DNA of 38,323 bases from an uncultured Eubacteriales bacterium (GCA_902798105.1 CADBVG010000043.1:1-38323), one strand, 5' to 3'; positions 23,807 through 33,092 are shown, counted from the stretch's first letter. Numbers and translations are program-made. Notes: generated from the sequence alone by a model not told the origin.

Positions 23807-26800
23807 TCACACGACCACTTCGTAGCCGGTGATCCAAAGGTCGCAGGTGTCGTGGCGGGGACGCGCCTTGCCGTCCACATAGGTGTAGGCAGGCTTGCGT
23901 TCCCATGACAGCAGTCGAAGTATCTCCCCAGCTTCCAACGGTTTGGTCTTGAACAGCGCCTTTTTGAGCTTCATGACGCCCGTCCGCCCTGTGGCCAGAC
24001 TGCACAGCTTGACCCTGGGGCTGTAGCGGTCGTCTACCTCCAGCACGGCGTATTCATCGCGCAGCTCCGGGAAGGTGCTCACGGGCGTGCCGCAGTGCTC
24101 GATCTCGAAGCAGATCAGCTCACGCGGCGGGATCTCCTCGTCCGGCATCTCACCCTCCAGCCTGCGGAGGATCTTCAGCCGGGCTTCCTGGGTCTTCTGA
24201 ATGTGCGTCTTGGAGAATCGGAATTCCCCGTTGCGGAACTCGCGGTAGAGCTTCTACAATTTGCCGCTCCCTCCGAATTCCCTGAAGTAGTCCAGTCGTA
24301 TCAAGATTTCAATCACCTGCGAATCAAAGGCCGGATGGACCTCCATGTCGTAGAGCAGGTCGGTGAAGCAGACGTAGAATTCGTCCTTCATCCTGTACAG
24401 CGCGTCCGCCACCTTGCGGCTGACGTGCTTGACCGAGCTCTATGCGTCCGAGATCGTGTTCCCGGCGTGGTCGATGTAGAAATCGCGGTTGTCCTGCCGG
24501 AATTTGCAGGGCACCACGCGGATTCCGAAGCCCCGCTGCATCTCCTCCTTGACCAGCGCGATGCGATCCTTGTCGCCCTTCGCCGCGTAGCCGGAGAGCA
24601 GCGTCGTGTAGTATTCCAGGGGATAGTGCGCCTTCAGCCACGCGCCGTAGAGGGAATCCAGGGCGACGCAGACAGCATGCGAACTATTGAAACCATAGCT
24701 CGTAGCGTCCTCTATGATCCTCCACACCTTTTCGGCGGAAGCCATATCGCTTTTTGCGGCAAAGGCTTCCAGAAAGCGCTGCTTCAGCGGCAGCACCTTC
24801 TCCGGGTGCTTCTTGCCGATGGCCTTGATGGCGGCATAGGATTCCGGTGCGGTGAATCCCGCGTGCTGGAGCGTCTTCATCAGCTGCTCCTGGAACAGTA
24901 TGAAGCTGGAGGTCATCTCCCGGGTCTGGATCAGCCGGTCGAAGGCTGGAATGCCGTAGTCAAAGTGCTTCCTGGCAAGGAATACCGGCAGCATGGACTT
25001 GAAGGCCGGTCGCACCGCCGCCACGAAGGCCGCCAGCTCCGTGATGTTCCTCGGCTTGTACTGCATGACCTTCTCCCGGGTCTTGGGCTGTTCCACCTGG
25101 TTCAGGCCCATCGTCAGGCCGTCCGCGTACATGCGCCAGGTCTCCCGATCGTTGGCGACGAGCCTCAGAAGCGCGTTCACATCCGGCTGCTCCATGCCGA
25201 TGCGGCGGAATGCCTCATGGTTGGTCTTGACGACCTCGACCAGCAGAAGGTCATTTTTGAGGTATCCGAACTGCTCCGCCGTCGCGCCGTCGATGAAAGC
25301 GGCATACACCGTCTTCTTCTTCCCGCCCTTGCTGTTCAGGCGGATGATGCCGATTTCCCGTCGTATGTCCTCCCGGCACAGCAGATAAGCGCACGGATGC
25401 GGGGATATGGAGTCGATCACGCCCAGGTACTGCTCGCTGGCTTCCACCAGCTCCCTGTACTGGACTGGCACATAGTCCGCCAGGATGATCTCCTCTCCTT
25501 CTTCTGCAAACCTGACAGCCTGCTCATAGGCCTTCAGCTGGTTACCGACTTCGTTGGCAATGTCGTAGGACAGACTCGCCGCCCGGCAGAACATCTTCCA
25601 TGCCGGCCTCCCGGTTGGCGATGTTCATGTCGATGTCCGGCAGGCTGCCTGACAGTATCCTGTCCGCCGAAATGAATCGGTCCGGGAACATCTCCACCGG
25701 GATGGCGAAGCGGTCTATGGACGACAATCCCAGCAGCGAATTCGTGTAGTAGCTCGGCGCGCTGCCACGCCCGGTTTTCGTGATGATACCGCCCTTCTCC
25801 ACGGCGCGGCGCACGATCTCATGGTCGAGAAGGAAATAGTCGCTCATATTGGTGGAGGTCACCACGTTGGTTTCGTATTCCACACCTTCGGCGCGAACGG
25901 CTTTCTCCTCCGCGGTCATGTCGGCAGTCTGCGCTTCAAACGCCTCGTTGACCAGAGAAAGGTACATCTGATTGCGCTCCTCCTGCGTCAGATCAGGATA
26001 GATCGTAGGCAGCTTCTTCGACTTGTCAAACTCCACATCCTCAAATGTCAGGAAGACGCCGGTGTTCTCCATCGCCTCCCGAATCTGCGCGTCGGACAGC
26101 ACGCCCTGCTGCCGAAAGCGCCGGTATGCCTCCGCGCCGGAGGGGTAGTCCATATACCAGTCGCCCTCGTCCTCATAGCGGATGCGGTTGGCCTCCAGCC
26201 GCTGATCCCGCAGCGCGGCGTCCTCCGGGTAGATGAAGTGACTGTCCGTGCCCATGATCAACGGGATGCCGTGCTTGCGGTACAACCTCAGCAGGAATCG
26301 ATTGACCTCCCGCTGCTTGTCGGTGTCGTGATACTGCACCTCCAGCATGAAGCTGTCCCGGAAGTGGCTCGCCATTCGGAGGATCAACTTTTCGGCCTCC
26401 TCCCAGCCGTACTTGTATACCCCGCCGACGCAGGCCGTTGTGACGAACACGTCCCTGGGATCGAGCGCCATCAGCAGCTCCAGGTCCACCCGCGGGCGGT
26501 AGTAGTAGCCGCTGATATTCGCCTCGGACAGCGCGAAGTTCAGATCGCCGATGCCCTTGCGGGTTTTGGCCGCCAGAATCAGATGGCAGTTGGCGTTATC
26601 CTTCTCGCGCCGGTCCTTCACGAAGTACGCTTCGCTCACATACCGCCAGCGCAGGCCGTACTGCTTCGCCAGTTCGGAACACTGCCAGTAGTTGCCCTGG
26701 GTGCCGTGCTCGCAGGAGGACAGGACGGTGTGACCCAGCTCCACGGCGCGCCTGGCGTAGTCCTCGTTCGTCACCACGCTGTCCGTCAGCATCACGTTGC

Positions 26801-26921
26801 TGTAGCAGGTGTGGCGGTGGTAGTTGACATAGGGAATATCGGCTACCGACGCGGTTTCCCCTTCGGGAGACGCCCTAATCTACGTCCCGCCCGGCAGCGT
26901 GAGAATCTTATCGGATTCCAC
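23807..26921 (-). CDS. Family C (DnaE-like) DNA polymerase III alpha subunit, three in-frame TAGs and an apparent out-of-frame deletion
   Basis: The gene starts at GTG 26921 (AGGAGGG upstream) and ends at TGA 23807. The N-terminal PHP domain has 'YHRHTCYSN' and 'CEHGTQGNYW'; the polymerase domain has 'GRGSAPSYYTNSLLG' and the catalytic aspartates 'GSLPDIDMNIANRE'. TAGs are codon 14 and those at plus-strand 24440-24442 and 24254-24256; the last two fall in 'ISDA[TAG]SSVKHV' and 'SGKL[TAG]KLYREF'. Near 25,605 the frame breaks: 'DIDMNIANRE' is followed almost at once, in another frame, by 'WKMFCRAASLSYDIANEV'. By memory of the family about 28 residues (with an FGT motif) are missing. This is either a real inactivating deletion or an assembly error. 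Downstream the reading is long and clean. Confidence 0.85.
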
Positions 26922-27060
26922 GGTAAACCCTCCTGACGATAAAGATGATGACGGTGACGCAGACGATCACGACGATCACCCGGATCAGTATGTACCCTGT
27001 GGTCACGATCAGGATATCCGCCCAGGCCACCATGACCTGGATGTGCTGCTCAATGCTCAT
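26908..27060 (-). CDS. Small single-pass membrane protein
   Basis: A 50-residue protein too short for most gene finders. A strongly hydrophobic stretch 'ILIRVIVVIVCVTVIIFIV' (about residues 24-42) ends in 'RRVYRGIR', giving a likely inside-positive anchor. GGGAGA precedes the ATG at 27060. It overlaps the polymerase start and ends with TAA. Function is unknown. Confidence 0.6.
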   Translation of the reverse strand: MSIEQHIQVMVAWADILIVTTGYILIRVIVVIVCVTVIIFIVRRVYRGIR

Positions 27061-27081
27061 AGGCATTTCTCCCATTGTCTG

Positions 27082-27846
27082 TTATTTCGCGTTCATGATC
27101 TCCCCGGCAATCGGGCAATACAGGCGCGTGGAGCAGATGAACCGGCAGAAGTAGCCGGAGGACGACACCTTCCACTCCTTTTCAGCCTTGATCTCCGCGA
27201 TGGTTCGCTCGATCCAGTCCATCGTCTCCGCGTACCGATCCCTGCTGAAGGGCTCGTCGATGTTCACGCCGTAGCGGAACATGTTGAATCGCAACAGGGT
27301 CGGAAACGCCCCGAAGCGCTCCTTCACGTAGGCCGCGTAGGTGTACAGCTGGCGCGTGTTCTCGTACTGCGCCTTCTTCATGGAGTTCATGGACTTCGAT
27401 TTGTGGTCAATTACCGTGATGCCGCCGGAATTCCTGTCCCTCAGCACCAGATCCGCGATGCCTACGAACCGATTGTCGCGGATGTCCAGTTCAAACTTGT
27501 CCTCTACCGACAGAATCTCCATGTCGTCTCCGAAACCGTCAAAGGAGCGGAAGTATTGAAGGCCCTCGTCGTAATACCTGCCGGCCAGTCCCTTCGGGAA
27601 CGGCGGGAAGTAGTGCTTCACGGCCTCATCGTACTCAGCCTCATAAGCGTCGGCCAGCTCGAAGGACATAAGCTCGCCCTTGGCCCAGCGTTCCAGCAGG
27701 CTGTGGCAATGCGTCCCATACTCCGCAAAGCTGTTTTGCTCCTGCGGTACTTTGTCGATGTACTGCTACTTGAATGCCAGCGGGCACTGGTCGTAGAGCT
27801 GCTACTTGCTGAACGACCATTTCATATCATTGGGAATCTCACACAT
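27082..27846 (-). CDS. RecB/Cas4-like PD-(D/E)XK nuclease, two in-frame TAGs
   Basis: 254 residues with TAG at codons 15 and 27. The start reads 'MKWSFSK[TAG]QLYDQCPLAFK[TAG]QYIDKV', the typical opening of PDDEXK_1 nucleases, where the pattern is S-x-S-r-Leu...CP..F.Leu.Y; both TAGs land on the Leu positions. The catalytic core follows with 'EDKFELDIRD', 'GIADLVLRD' and 'VIDHKSK', then 'RQLYTYAAYV'. C-terminal cysteines ('FCRFICSTRLYC') may hold an iron-sulfur cluster as in Cas4-type enzymes. It likely processes DNA ends in replication or recombination. AGGAGG... (GGAGG) lies before the ATG at 27846 and the stop is TAA. Confidence 0.9.
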
Positions 27847-27858
27847 ATTGTTCCTCCA

Positions 27859-29649
27859 TCAGAATGGCTGCGCGGATTCCGCCATGCGCACGGCGTACTC
27901 CGGCAGACTGTCCGCCCGCGGGTTAGGCGGCATGATACCGTCGCGATTCCACGAGAACCGGCACAGGTCGCCCTTGTCCGCCTGATAGATGCGGCGGCTG
28001 TCCGGGCAGTAGCAGCACTCGATCAGCCTGCACACGCCGCCCTCGCGGTTCTTCAGCACTCGCAGGTTCGGGCGCTCCACCACGATGGCGCTGTCCGCCA
28101 GCCGGATCGTGGCGCTGCTGCCGCCGATGTCGTCCTGGCCCAGTTTCTCACCCTGCTTGACCTTCCTCGGGTGGGCCACCAGCAGCACATGGACGTGATA
28201 CCGGGTGGCGAACTTCTTCAGCGCGTTGGCGAATTTGCCTTGCGCCTTGGTCTCTTCATCCGAATCCGACAGTGCCGTCATCAGGTTGTCCGCCAGGAAG
28301 AGCTTGCAGCCGTAACGGCGCGCCGCCATCTGGAAGACCTTCAGGATGCTCTCCGACTGATTGGCTTCGAAGATCTCCTGGTTGTCAAACAGATAGAAGT
28401 GATCCCGGTAGTATTCCAGAAGCCTCTCCTGCACCGCGTACGGCACGGAGGGTATCTTCACGTCGCGGATGGGATCGTATTTCAATCCGATGTACTCCGA
28501 ACCCGCCGCCTGGAGGTTGATCCACTCCTGGAATTTCTCCTTCGTCAGCTCCCCGCTGTACGCGCAGACCGAATATCCCTGTTCTATCGCGGCGAGGAGC
28601 TATTGTCCGGTCAGAGTTGATTTTCCCATCCCAGGCCGGCCTGTAAATACTGTTACAGCACCCTCTGCCTACCCGCCGATCTACTCGTCCAGCGCCGGGA
28701 TCATCGTCTTGATGCGCGGCACTGTGGTCGGATCGTAGGGCACGACGTCCGCCTATTGAAGAATCCCCTTCACCGGCACGGGCTGGGCACTGTCCAGCGT
28801 CGCCTTCAGCGCCTCCGCGCCGTGGAAGAACAGAATCTCGTTGGCGTCTTTGCAGGGCGTTCCGTCCGGCCTGTCGGGATATTCCTCCACGACCATGCAG
28901 CGGGCTTCATCCAGCCTGCGCACGACCTCGCGCACCATCTTCTTGCCCGGCTCGTCGTTGTCGCCGAAAAGAATGATGCTTTGAAAGCGCTCCAGCCAGT
29001 CCCAGCAGGTGTCGATCCAGTCCAGATTGGAACAGCCGCTGGGCACCGAGACGACATTGCGGATTCCGGCTTCATACATCGACAGGCAGTCAATTTGGCC
29101 CTCCGTGATGATAAGCGGCTGGGAAAACGCGCACATATCCATGCCGAACAGTATCGGCTGGGTGTTGTGGGCCTGCCATTCCTTCTTTTCCTTCGGCTGG
29201 GGCTTGCGCGGCGCTCTGTACTTCACGTACACCAGCACATTGTCCCGGTAGAATGGAAACACGATGTTCCCCTTGTCGTCGCTGCCGATTTTGAAGGCGT
29301 CGAGCGTCTCAAAACCGATTTTCCGCTTTCCAAAATACCCGATGATCTCATCGGTCAGCGGCTTCAGCATCACCTCCGGCAGGACGTACTGTTTCTTCAT
29401 CCTGCCGGGCGGCCTTATGAACTCCGCCTGCTCCCCGAAGCGTCTGGCCAGCTCCTCGAACCGACCTCGCGCCCCACAGGAGCCGCGCTTGCAGACGTAA
29501 ATGCCCTCCGTCAGGTTCAGCGCGAAGGTGTACCGATCCCGGTTGTCGCCGCCGTGACAGATGGGGCAAAAGTCCGGGATCAGTTCATCCCCGCGGAGGG
29601 TATATGGTGACAGATGGCGATCCGCGAAACTCAGCATCAATTCACGCAT
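27859..29649 (-). CDS. Primase-helicase (T7 gp4/Twinkle-like), four in-frame TAGs
   Basis: 596 residues with TAG at codons 299, 323, 327 and 350. The N-terminal zinc ribbon has C28, C31, C53 and C58. A TOPRIM domain follows with E183 in 'IITEGQIDCLS' and 'LFGDNDEPGKK' (D230, D232). The C-terminal half is a DnaB-type RecA fold with Walker A 'GRPGMGKST' (337-345) and 'FLADNLM' as Walker B. The linker and helicase start read 'GILQ[TAG]ADVV', 'LDE[TAG]IGG[TAG]AEGA' and 'TGQ[TAG]LLAA'; the usual residues are Leu or aliphatic. Under the standard code primase and helicase would be split, with no start for the helicase. It both unwinds and primes the replication fork. Start overlaps the sigma-like gene. 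Confidence 0.94.
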
Positions 29650-30196
29650 TAGCGCTTACTCCTTTGACCTGACGATAGTATGCTTGCCGGATGCCGCTGA
29701 AGCGCCTTGAGACACAAGCCTCGGAACCAACACCTGCCGCGCGCGCCGCGTCCTTACCCCTGATTCCCTTCATTTTCACATCGAGAATCTGCCGATCCTT
29801 CTGTGAAAGAGAATTCATGAACTCTTCAGCCAGCAGCCGATACTCAACCTGTTCCTCAAAGCTCACGGGATCCTCCATATCCTCCGCCGATTCCAAAGGG
29901 ATGACGGAGTAGTCCTTGCGGGCTTTGCTGAAACTATTGGCTGCAAAGTGCAGCGGCGCCATATTTCTGAACTGCGCGTGCATGGCATGGAGTATGTCAT
30001 AGTAGCACAGGCACAATTCCTCCATGCTGTCCATCTTTCGGATATGCTCCAGAAACGCCAGTCGGGCTTCCTGCAGGTAATCCTCAAAATCAACGGCATG
30101 TCTTTGGGTATCCTGGATGTAGTTCTACACCCGTCTTTTCAGAAAAGGTTCATACCTGATCAGAAGATCGTTTTCCTGCTCAAGAGTCAGCTTCAT
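29642..30196 (-). CDS. Sigma-factor-like protein, one in-frame TAG
   Basis: 184 residues with TAG at codon 24 ('LKRRV[TAG]NYIQD'). The N-terminal part 'DFEDYLQEARLAFLEHIRKM' resembles sigma-70 region 2, and the C-terminal part 'LSQKDRQILDVKMKGIRGKD' to 'CVSRRFSGIRQAYY' resembles a region 4 helix-turn-helix. It may direct host RNA polymerase to phage promoters. The ATG at 30196 has GGGAGG; a GTG at 30232 in the same frame would add 12 residues. The stop TGA overlaps the primase-helicase start by 8 bases. Sequence match is weak, so the role is tentative. Confidence 0.7.
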
Positions 30197-30250
30197 CCCC
30201 TTGGGCCTCCCGTTCTTAGTTTTTTGGCGCACTTACCCAGACGCATGGGC

Positions 30251-30652
30251 TCAGAAGGGGAGCTCATCGTCGTCGTCCGGCGGCGCGGTCTGCGGTGCGG
30301 CCTGCGGCGCAGCCTCTGCCGGTTCGCTATTCTTCCTGGTTCTGCAGAAATCAATATTGCCGATGGTCAACTGGATGGAAACCCTCTCCGTGCCGTTCTT
30401 GTCGTGATACGGTCGGATGCACAGATCTCCGGCGACAGCCACAAGATCGCCCTTGTGGAGGTACTGAGCACAGAGCTCAGCCTGTCTGCGCCATGCGGTA
30501 GCCCGGTAGAAATTGGTGATGTACTCACCGTTCGCGTCCTTGGTATTGGAATCAGACGCGATCGTGAAGTTGGCGCACTGGGCTTCGCCAACCTGCGAAA
30601 GGACGGGATCGGCCGTCAAACGCCCTACGACGACCTATTTGTTGATGCTCAT
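30251..30652 (-). CDS. ssb: Single-stranded DNA-binding protein, one in-frame TAG
   Basis: 133 residues with TAG at codon 6. 'MSINK[TAG]VVVGRLTADPVL' is the classic SSB start, and 'CANFTIAS', 'FYRATAWRRQAELC' and 'KGDLVAVAGDL' follow as the OB fold. The tail ends 'DDDDELPF', the acidic tip that binds partner proteins. Without reading TAG as sense the first beta strand would be lost. It covers ssDNA in phage replication. The ATG overlaps the TGA of the ATPase gene (ATGA) and has GGAGG upstream. Confidence 0.95.
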
Positions 30653-31653
30653 GCCTCGTTATCCTCCTTGAATGTCTCGTAGATCTTCCTGAGAATCGCC
30701 TCATCGGTGATGTTGCGGTAGTTCGCGGTGCCGCCTGTGATCTGCTTCAGCTTCGCGGCCACGACGGCCTTCTGATCGGCGTTCATGCCTTCGCAGTGCT
30801 TCATCATGGTGCGATTGACTAGCTCCGCCAGCGAAATTCCTTCCGTATCGGAACCGGGCGCTTCAGCAGGCTTTGCCGGCTTGATCACAGGCTTGTCCTG
30901 ACCCTCAGTGTCCGCGCCTTCCAGCCACGCCCTGATCTTCGCGCCGGTGTCCGGATTGATGGTGAAGAACTGTCCGTCGAACATGCCGGTTCGATCCTTG
31001 GTGGCGCTGGCCACATGATCCTGGCTCAGCTCGAAGAACACCGTCACCTCATACTCGATGCCGTCCCTGAACACCGGGGCCATGCCGACCTTCTTGGGGC
31101 TCTTCTTCCCGTTGCCGTTGTCCTCGATCACGTACTCCGTCTTGGTGCGCAGCGTGATCGCGACGTACATCGGGCACTGGAGTACGCGATCCACCAGCTT
31201 GTTGTGCTGCGGCGTCACCTCGCGCCACGCGGTGTAGCTGTTGCCGCTGCGCTTGGCAATGTTGCTCTGCACATCCAGCAGGCCGCCCTCGCCGGACCAA
31301 GCGTGAGACAGAGAGTCGATGATCAGGAACTCCACGCCGTTCTGCTCGGCCACGTCGATGGCCTCAAGGTATCGAGCCGCGCTGAAGGGCGCCTCCAGGT
31401 TGATGGTCAGGTATTCGCCTACGCGCACGCCATTGACCACCGTGCCAACATACAGGGAGCCGGACTCGTTTTCCGTGTCGATCACGCACAGCTTCTCCCA
31501 AATGTCAGCCTCCGCCATGCCGGGATGCGCCGCTTTGATGAGCCCGTACCCCAGCAGCAGGGAGCTCAGCGTCTTTCCACTGCCGGAAGGTCCCGCGATG
31601 CCCAGCTTGAGCTTCGCCTATGATCGTTTTGCCTTGTGAATCTGGATTGCCAT
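30649..31653 (-). CDS. RecA-fold ATPase (AAA_24/Sak4-like), one in-frame TAG
   Basis: 334 residues with TAG at codon 12. Walker A 'GPSGSGKT' is at residues 21-28, downstream of the TAG; 'FLIIDSLSHAW' is Walker B. The N-terminus 'MAIQIHKAKRS[TAG]AKLKLGIAG' is typical for phage P-loop proteins linked to ssDNA annealing or recombination. The C-terminal third is charged and unlike the core. This TAG site is a polar or mixed position in relatives I recall, so it does not itself favour Leu. It is the first gene after the promoter at 31802, with AAGGAGG before ATG 31653, and ends with TGA. Confidence 0.88.
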
Positions 31654-31691
31654 ACTGTTGTCCTCCTTTTCGTTCTGAGGTGTTTCTTTAC

Positions 31692-31709
31692 CCCTCTATT
31701 TATAGAGGG
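31692..31709 (-). promoter_or_regulatory. Operator-like palindrome in the operon leader
   Basis: CCCTCTAT-TT-ATAGAGGG: a perfect 8-base inverted repeat with a two-base centre, between the promoter and the first gene. It could bind a repressor or form a small hairpin in the leader RNA. Confidence 0.6.
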
Positions 31710-31801
31710 TCACAGCGGAGGGATTGAAATTGCAGAAATCGATGTTAAACAATGATTAAATCCAAATCCCCGCTCTGCTGTTGCTTTGACAAGCATTGCG
31801 G

Positions 31802-31830
31802 ATTATAGCATACATTCTTTTGAGTGACAA
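31802..31830 (-). promoter_or_regulatory. Promoter of the replication/suppressor operon
   Basis: On the minus strand TTGTCA (31825-31830), 17-base spacer, TATAAT (31802-31807), with TG just before the -10. It points at the ATPase gene across a leader of about 140 bases. Confidence 0.85.
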
Positions 31831-31887
31831 TGAACCTTTTTTGAACGATGGTACGGCGTAAACGCCCCATCTTATTATGGTGACAGG

Positions 31888-32073
31888 TTGGGAACTATCG
31901 AAGAGAGAAGCACAACGAGCAGATTGAAGACTTCATTTCTGAAATCGAAGCCATGCCCAACAGCATCAAACGATTCTGCACCGCCTACCGGGGACATCTG
32001 GTCGAAAAACACGATCCATGTCTACGGAAAGATGGTGTTCACGCTGGCGTGCGGGCTGGACGTCGAAGTGTAA
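31888..32073 (+). pseudogene. Possible remnant of a serine-recombinase C-terminus
   Basis: Two frames each look partly coding. 'NEQIEDFISEIEAMPNSIKR' in one frame looks like a charged helix, and 'WSKNTIHVYGKMVFTLACGL' ending in TAA in another resembles the last strand pair of large serine recombinases ('..VYGK..V.F....G..'). The frame change and lack of a start suggest decay. Family assignment is weak. Confidence 0.3.
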
Positions 32074-32080
32074 AGGACAG

Positions 32081-32125
32081 GGCTCCCTGCTATCCAATTG
32101 TGGGCGGCGGGGAGCCGCTTTTTTT
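32081..32125 (+). terminator. Terminator hairpin, copy 1 of a covarying pair
   Basis: GGCTCCC (32081-32087) / GGGAGCC (32110-32116) followed by TTTTTTT. The loop region ATCCAATTGTGGG recurs in the hairpin at 32515. From 32126 to 32299 I see only a short CAGCCC/GGGCTG hairpin and the ribosome binding site of the next gene. Confidence 0.8.
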
Positions 32126-32299
32126 GTGATCACAGCAGCGATTCTACCGCCAGAACGACATTATGGAAGCCGGGTATGACAATTTAGCGGTTATCGATTG
32201 CGCAGGGCCACGGGGTGTGATAGACTCTTCTCACAGCCCAGAAAGGGCTGGAAAACAATGGTGTGAACCCCTTGATTCTGCGAAAGGAGGACCATAAAA

Positions 32300-32503
32300 A
32301 TGCTGACGCTGATTACCATTGTTTGGATTCTCTGGGCTCTCTGCCGGCCACGGCATGGCTACTGGTATCATCGTCCCCCGATGGGCGGCTTCGGCGGCTG
32401 GCATCGTCCTCCGATGCATCACCATCGTCCGATGGGCGGCTTCGGTGGCGCCTTCGGCGGCGGCCGGACCATGGGCGGCGGCGCAGGCAGAGGCAGGCAC
32501 TAA
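32300..32503 (+). CDS. Small Gly/His-rich membrane-anchored protein
   Basis: 67 residues: a hydrophobic N-terminus ('MLTLITIVWILWALC') followed by repeats of 'HRPPMGGFGGWHRPPM' and glycine runs. A strong AAAGGAGG precedes the ATG, and a terminator follows the TAA. The hydrophobic start could be an anchor or signal, with a Gly/His/Pro tail outside. It lies on the opposite strand from its neighbours, between two related hairpins. Such small glycine-rich proteins occur in Clostridia; no function is known to me. Confidence 0.65.
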   Translation: MLTLITIVWILWALCRPRHGYWYHRPPMGGFGGWHRPPMHHHRPMGGFGGAFGGGRTMGGGAGRGRH

Positions 32504-32514
32504 TCAAACAAAGA

Positions 32515-32560
32515 GCTCTCCATCATCCGATTGTGGGTGGTGGAGAGCCTGTTTTTCTTT
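32515..32560 (+). terminator. Terminator hairpin, copy 2 of a covarying pair
   Basis: GCTCTCCA (32515-32522) / TGGAGAGC (32541-32548), with inner pairing, then GTTTTTCTTT. Its centre ATCCGATTGTGGG closely matches copy 1. Confidence 0.8.
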
Positions 32561-32593
32561 ATGAGGCTCGCAGCATGCTTGCCTCAAAACAAA

Positions 32594-32740
32594 TCAGTCG
32601 TCGTCTTCGCCGTATCCGTATACCGTATTCCTGTGCCCACAGTAAGGGCACCTTACATAGGCCATGGGGTTATCGCCGTCCTCCCAAGGGAGAACCAGCA
32701 CTCCGCGATCCAGAGACTGTCCGCAATTCTCGCACTCCAT
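32594..32740 (-). CDS. Small zinc-ribbon protein
   Basis: 48 residues with two cysteine pairs ('CENCGQ' and 'CPYCGH'), typical of a rubredoxin-like zinc knuckle, and an acidic C-terminus. GAGGTG precedes the ATG. It follows the 113-residue gene closely and is the last gene of a three-gene leftward unit. No function is assigned. No TAG inside; stop TGA. Confidence 0.65.
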   Translation of the reverse strand: MECENCGQSLDRGVLVLPWEDGDNPMAYVRCPYCGHRNTVYGYGEDDD

Positions 32741-32750
32741 GTAATACACC

Positions 32751-33092
32751 TCATTTCTGTCGTTTGGCCTGCTTGGGGGCAGGCTTGTACTTTGCGCTGT
32801 AGGCACACACATCAGGATCATCCATTAGCCAGCCGTATCGCTGGAGGAATTCCAGCTTCCGACCAGCTGTGTCATAGCGTTCCTCCTCGCGCTTGCCAGG
32901 GATCCGCTCGTTCTCTCGGCCATTGAAAAACCGCTCGGATTGACCTTGACGATACGAGACGGGGATGCCGTCCTTTATGTACTTGCCGCAGTAAACACTC
33001 CGGTAACCCCGATACTCGCGCTCGTCGCCGACCATTCCGTCTAACGCGCCGCTTTCCAGCTTGGCTAACAGCGCTCGTTCCTCATCCGTCAT
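32751..33092 (-). CDS. Hypothetical phage protein
   Basis: 113 residues, charged and soluble, without a family I recognise. Segments such as 'YRSVYCGKYIKDGIPVSYRQ' and 'FLQRYGWLMDDPDVCAYSAK' look folded. The ATG overlaps the TGA of the upstream gene (ATGA), and the stop is TGA. No internal TAG. Confidence 0.7.
   Translation of the reverse strand: MTDEERALLAKLESGALDGMVGDEREYRGYRSVYCGKYIKDGIPVSYRQGQSERFFNGRENERIPGKREEERYDTAGRKLEFLQRYGWLMDDPDVCAYSAKYKPAPKQAKRQK

Noticed and set aside
18063-31653. Reading the broken frames as ordinary pseudogenes in a decaying prophage
   Set aside because: All but one of the interruptions are TAG, none is TGA or TAA, frames and overlaps are kept, and a matching suppressor tRNA is present. 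Random decay would give mixed stops and frameshifts. Only the polymerase shows a frameshift.
18063-31653. TAG = Gln, as in known recoded gut phages
   Set aside because: The suppressor tRNA body is leucine-like and most recognisable TAG sites are aliphatic. The ATPase site ('KRS[TAG]AKL') and the helix-turn-helix sites would accept Gln, so the alternative is kept open but is less likely.
31780-31815. Rightward promoter TTGACA near 31,787 diverging from the replication promoter
   Set aside because: The -35 is perfect, but no acceptable -10 lies at 16-18 bases.
32126-32299. Coding region between the first hairpin and the small Gly/His gene
   Set aside because: Frames are short and without a ribosome binding site or recognisable sequence.
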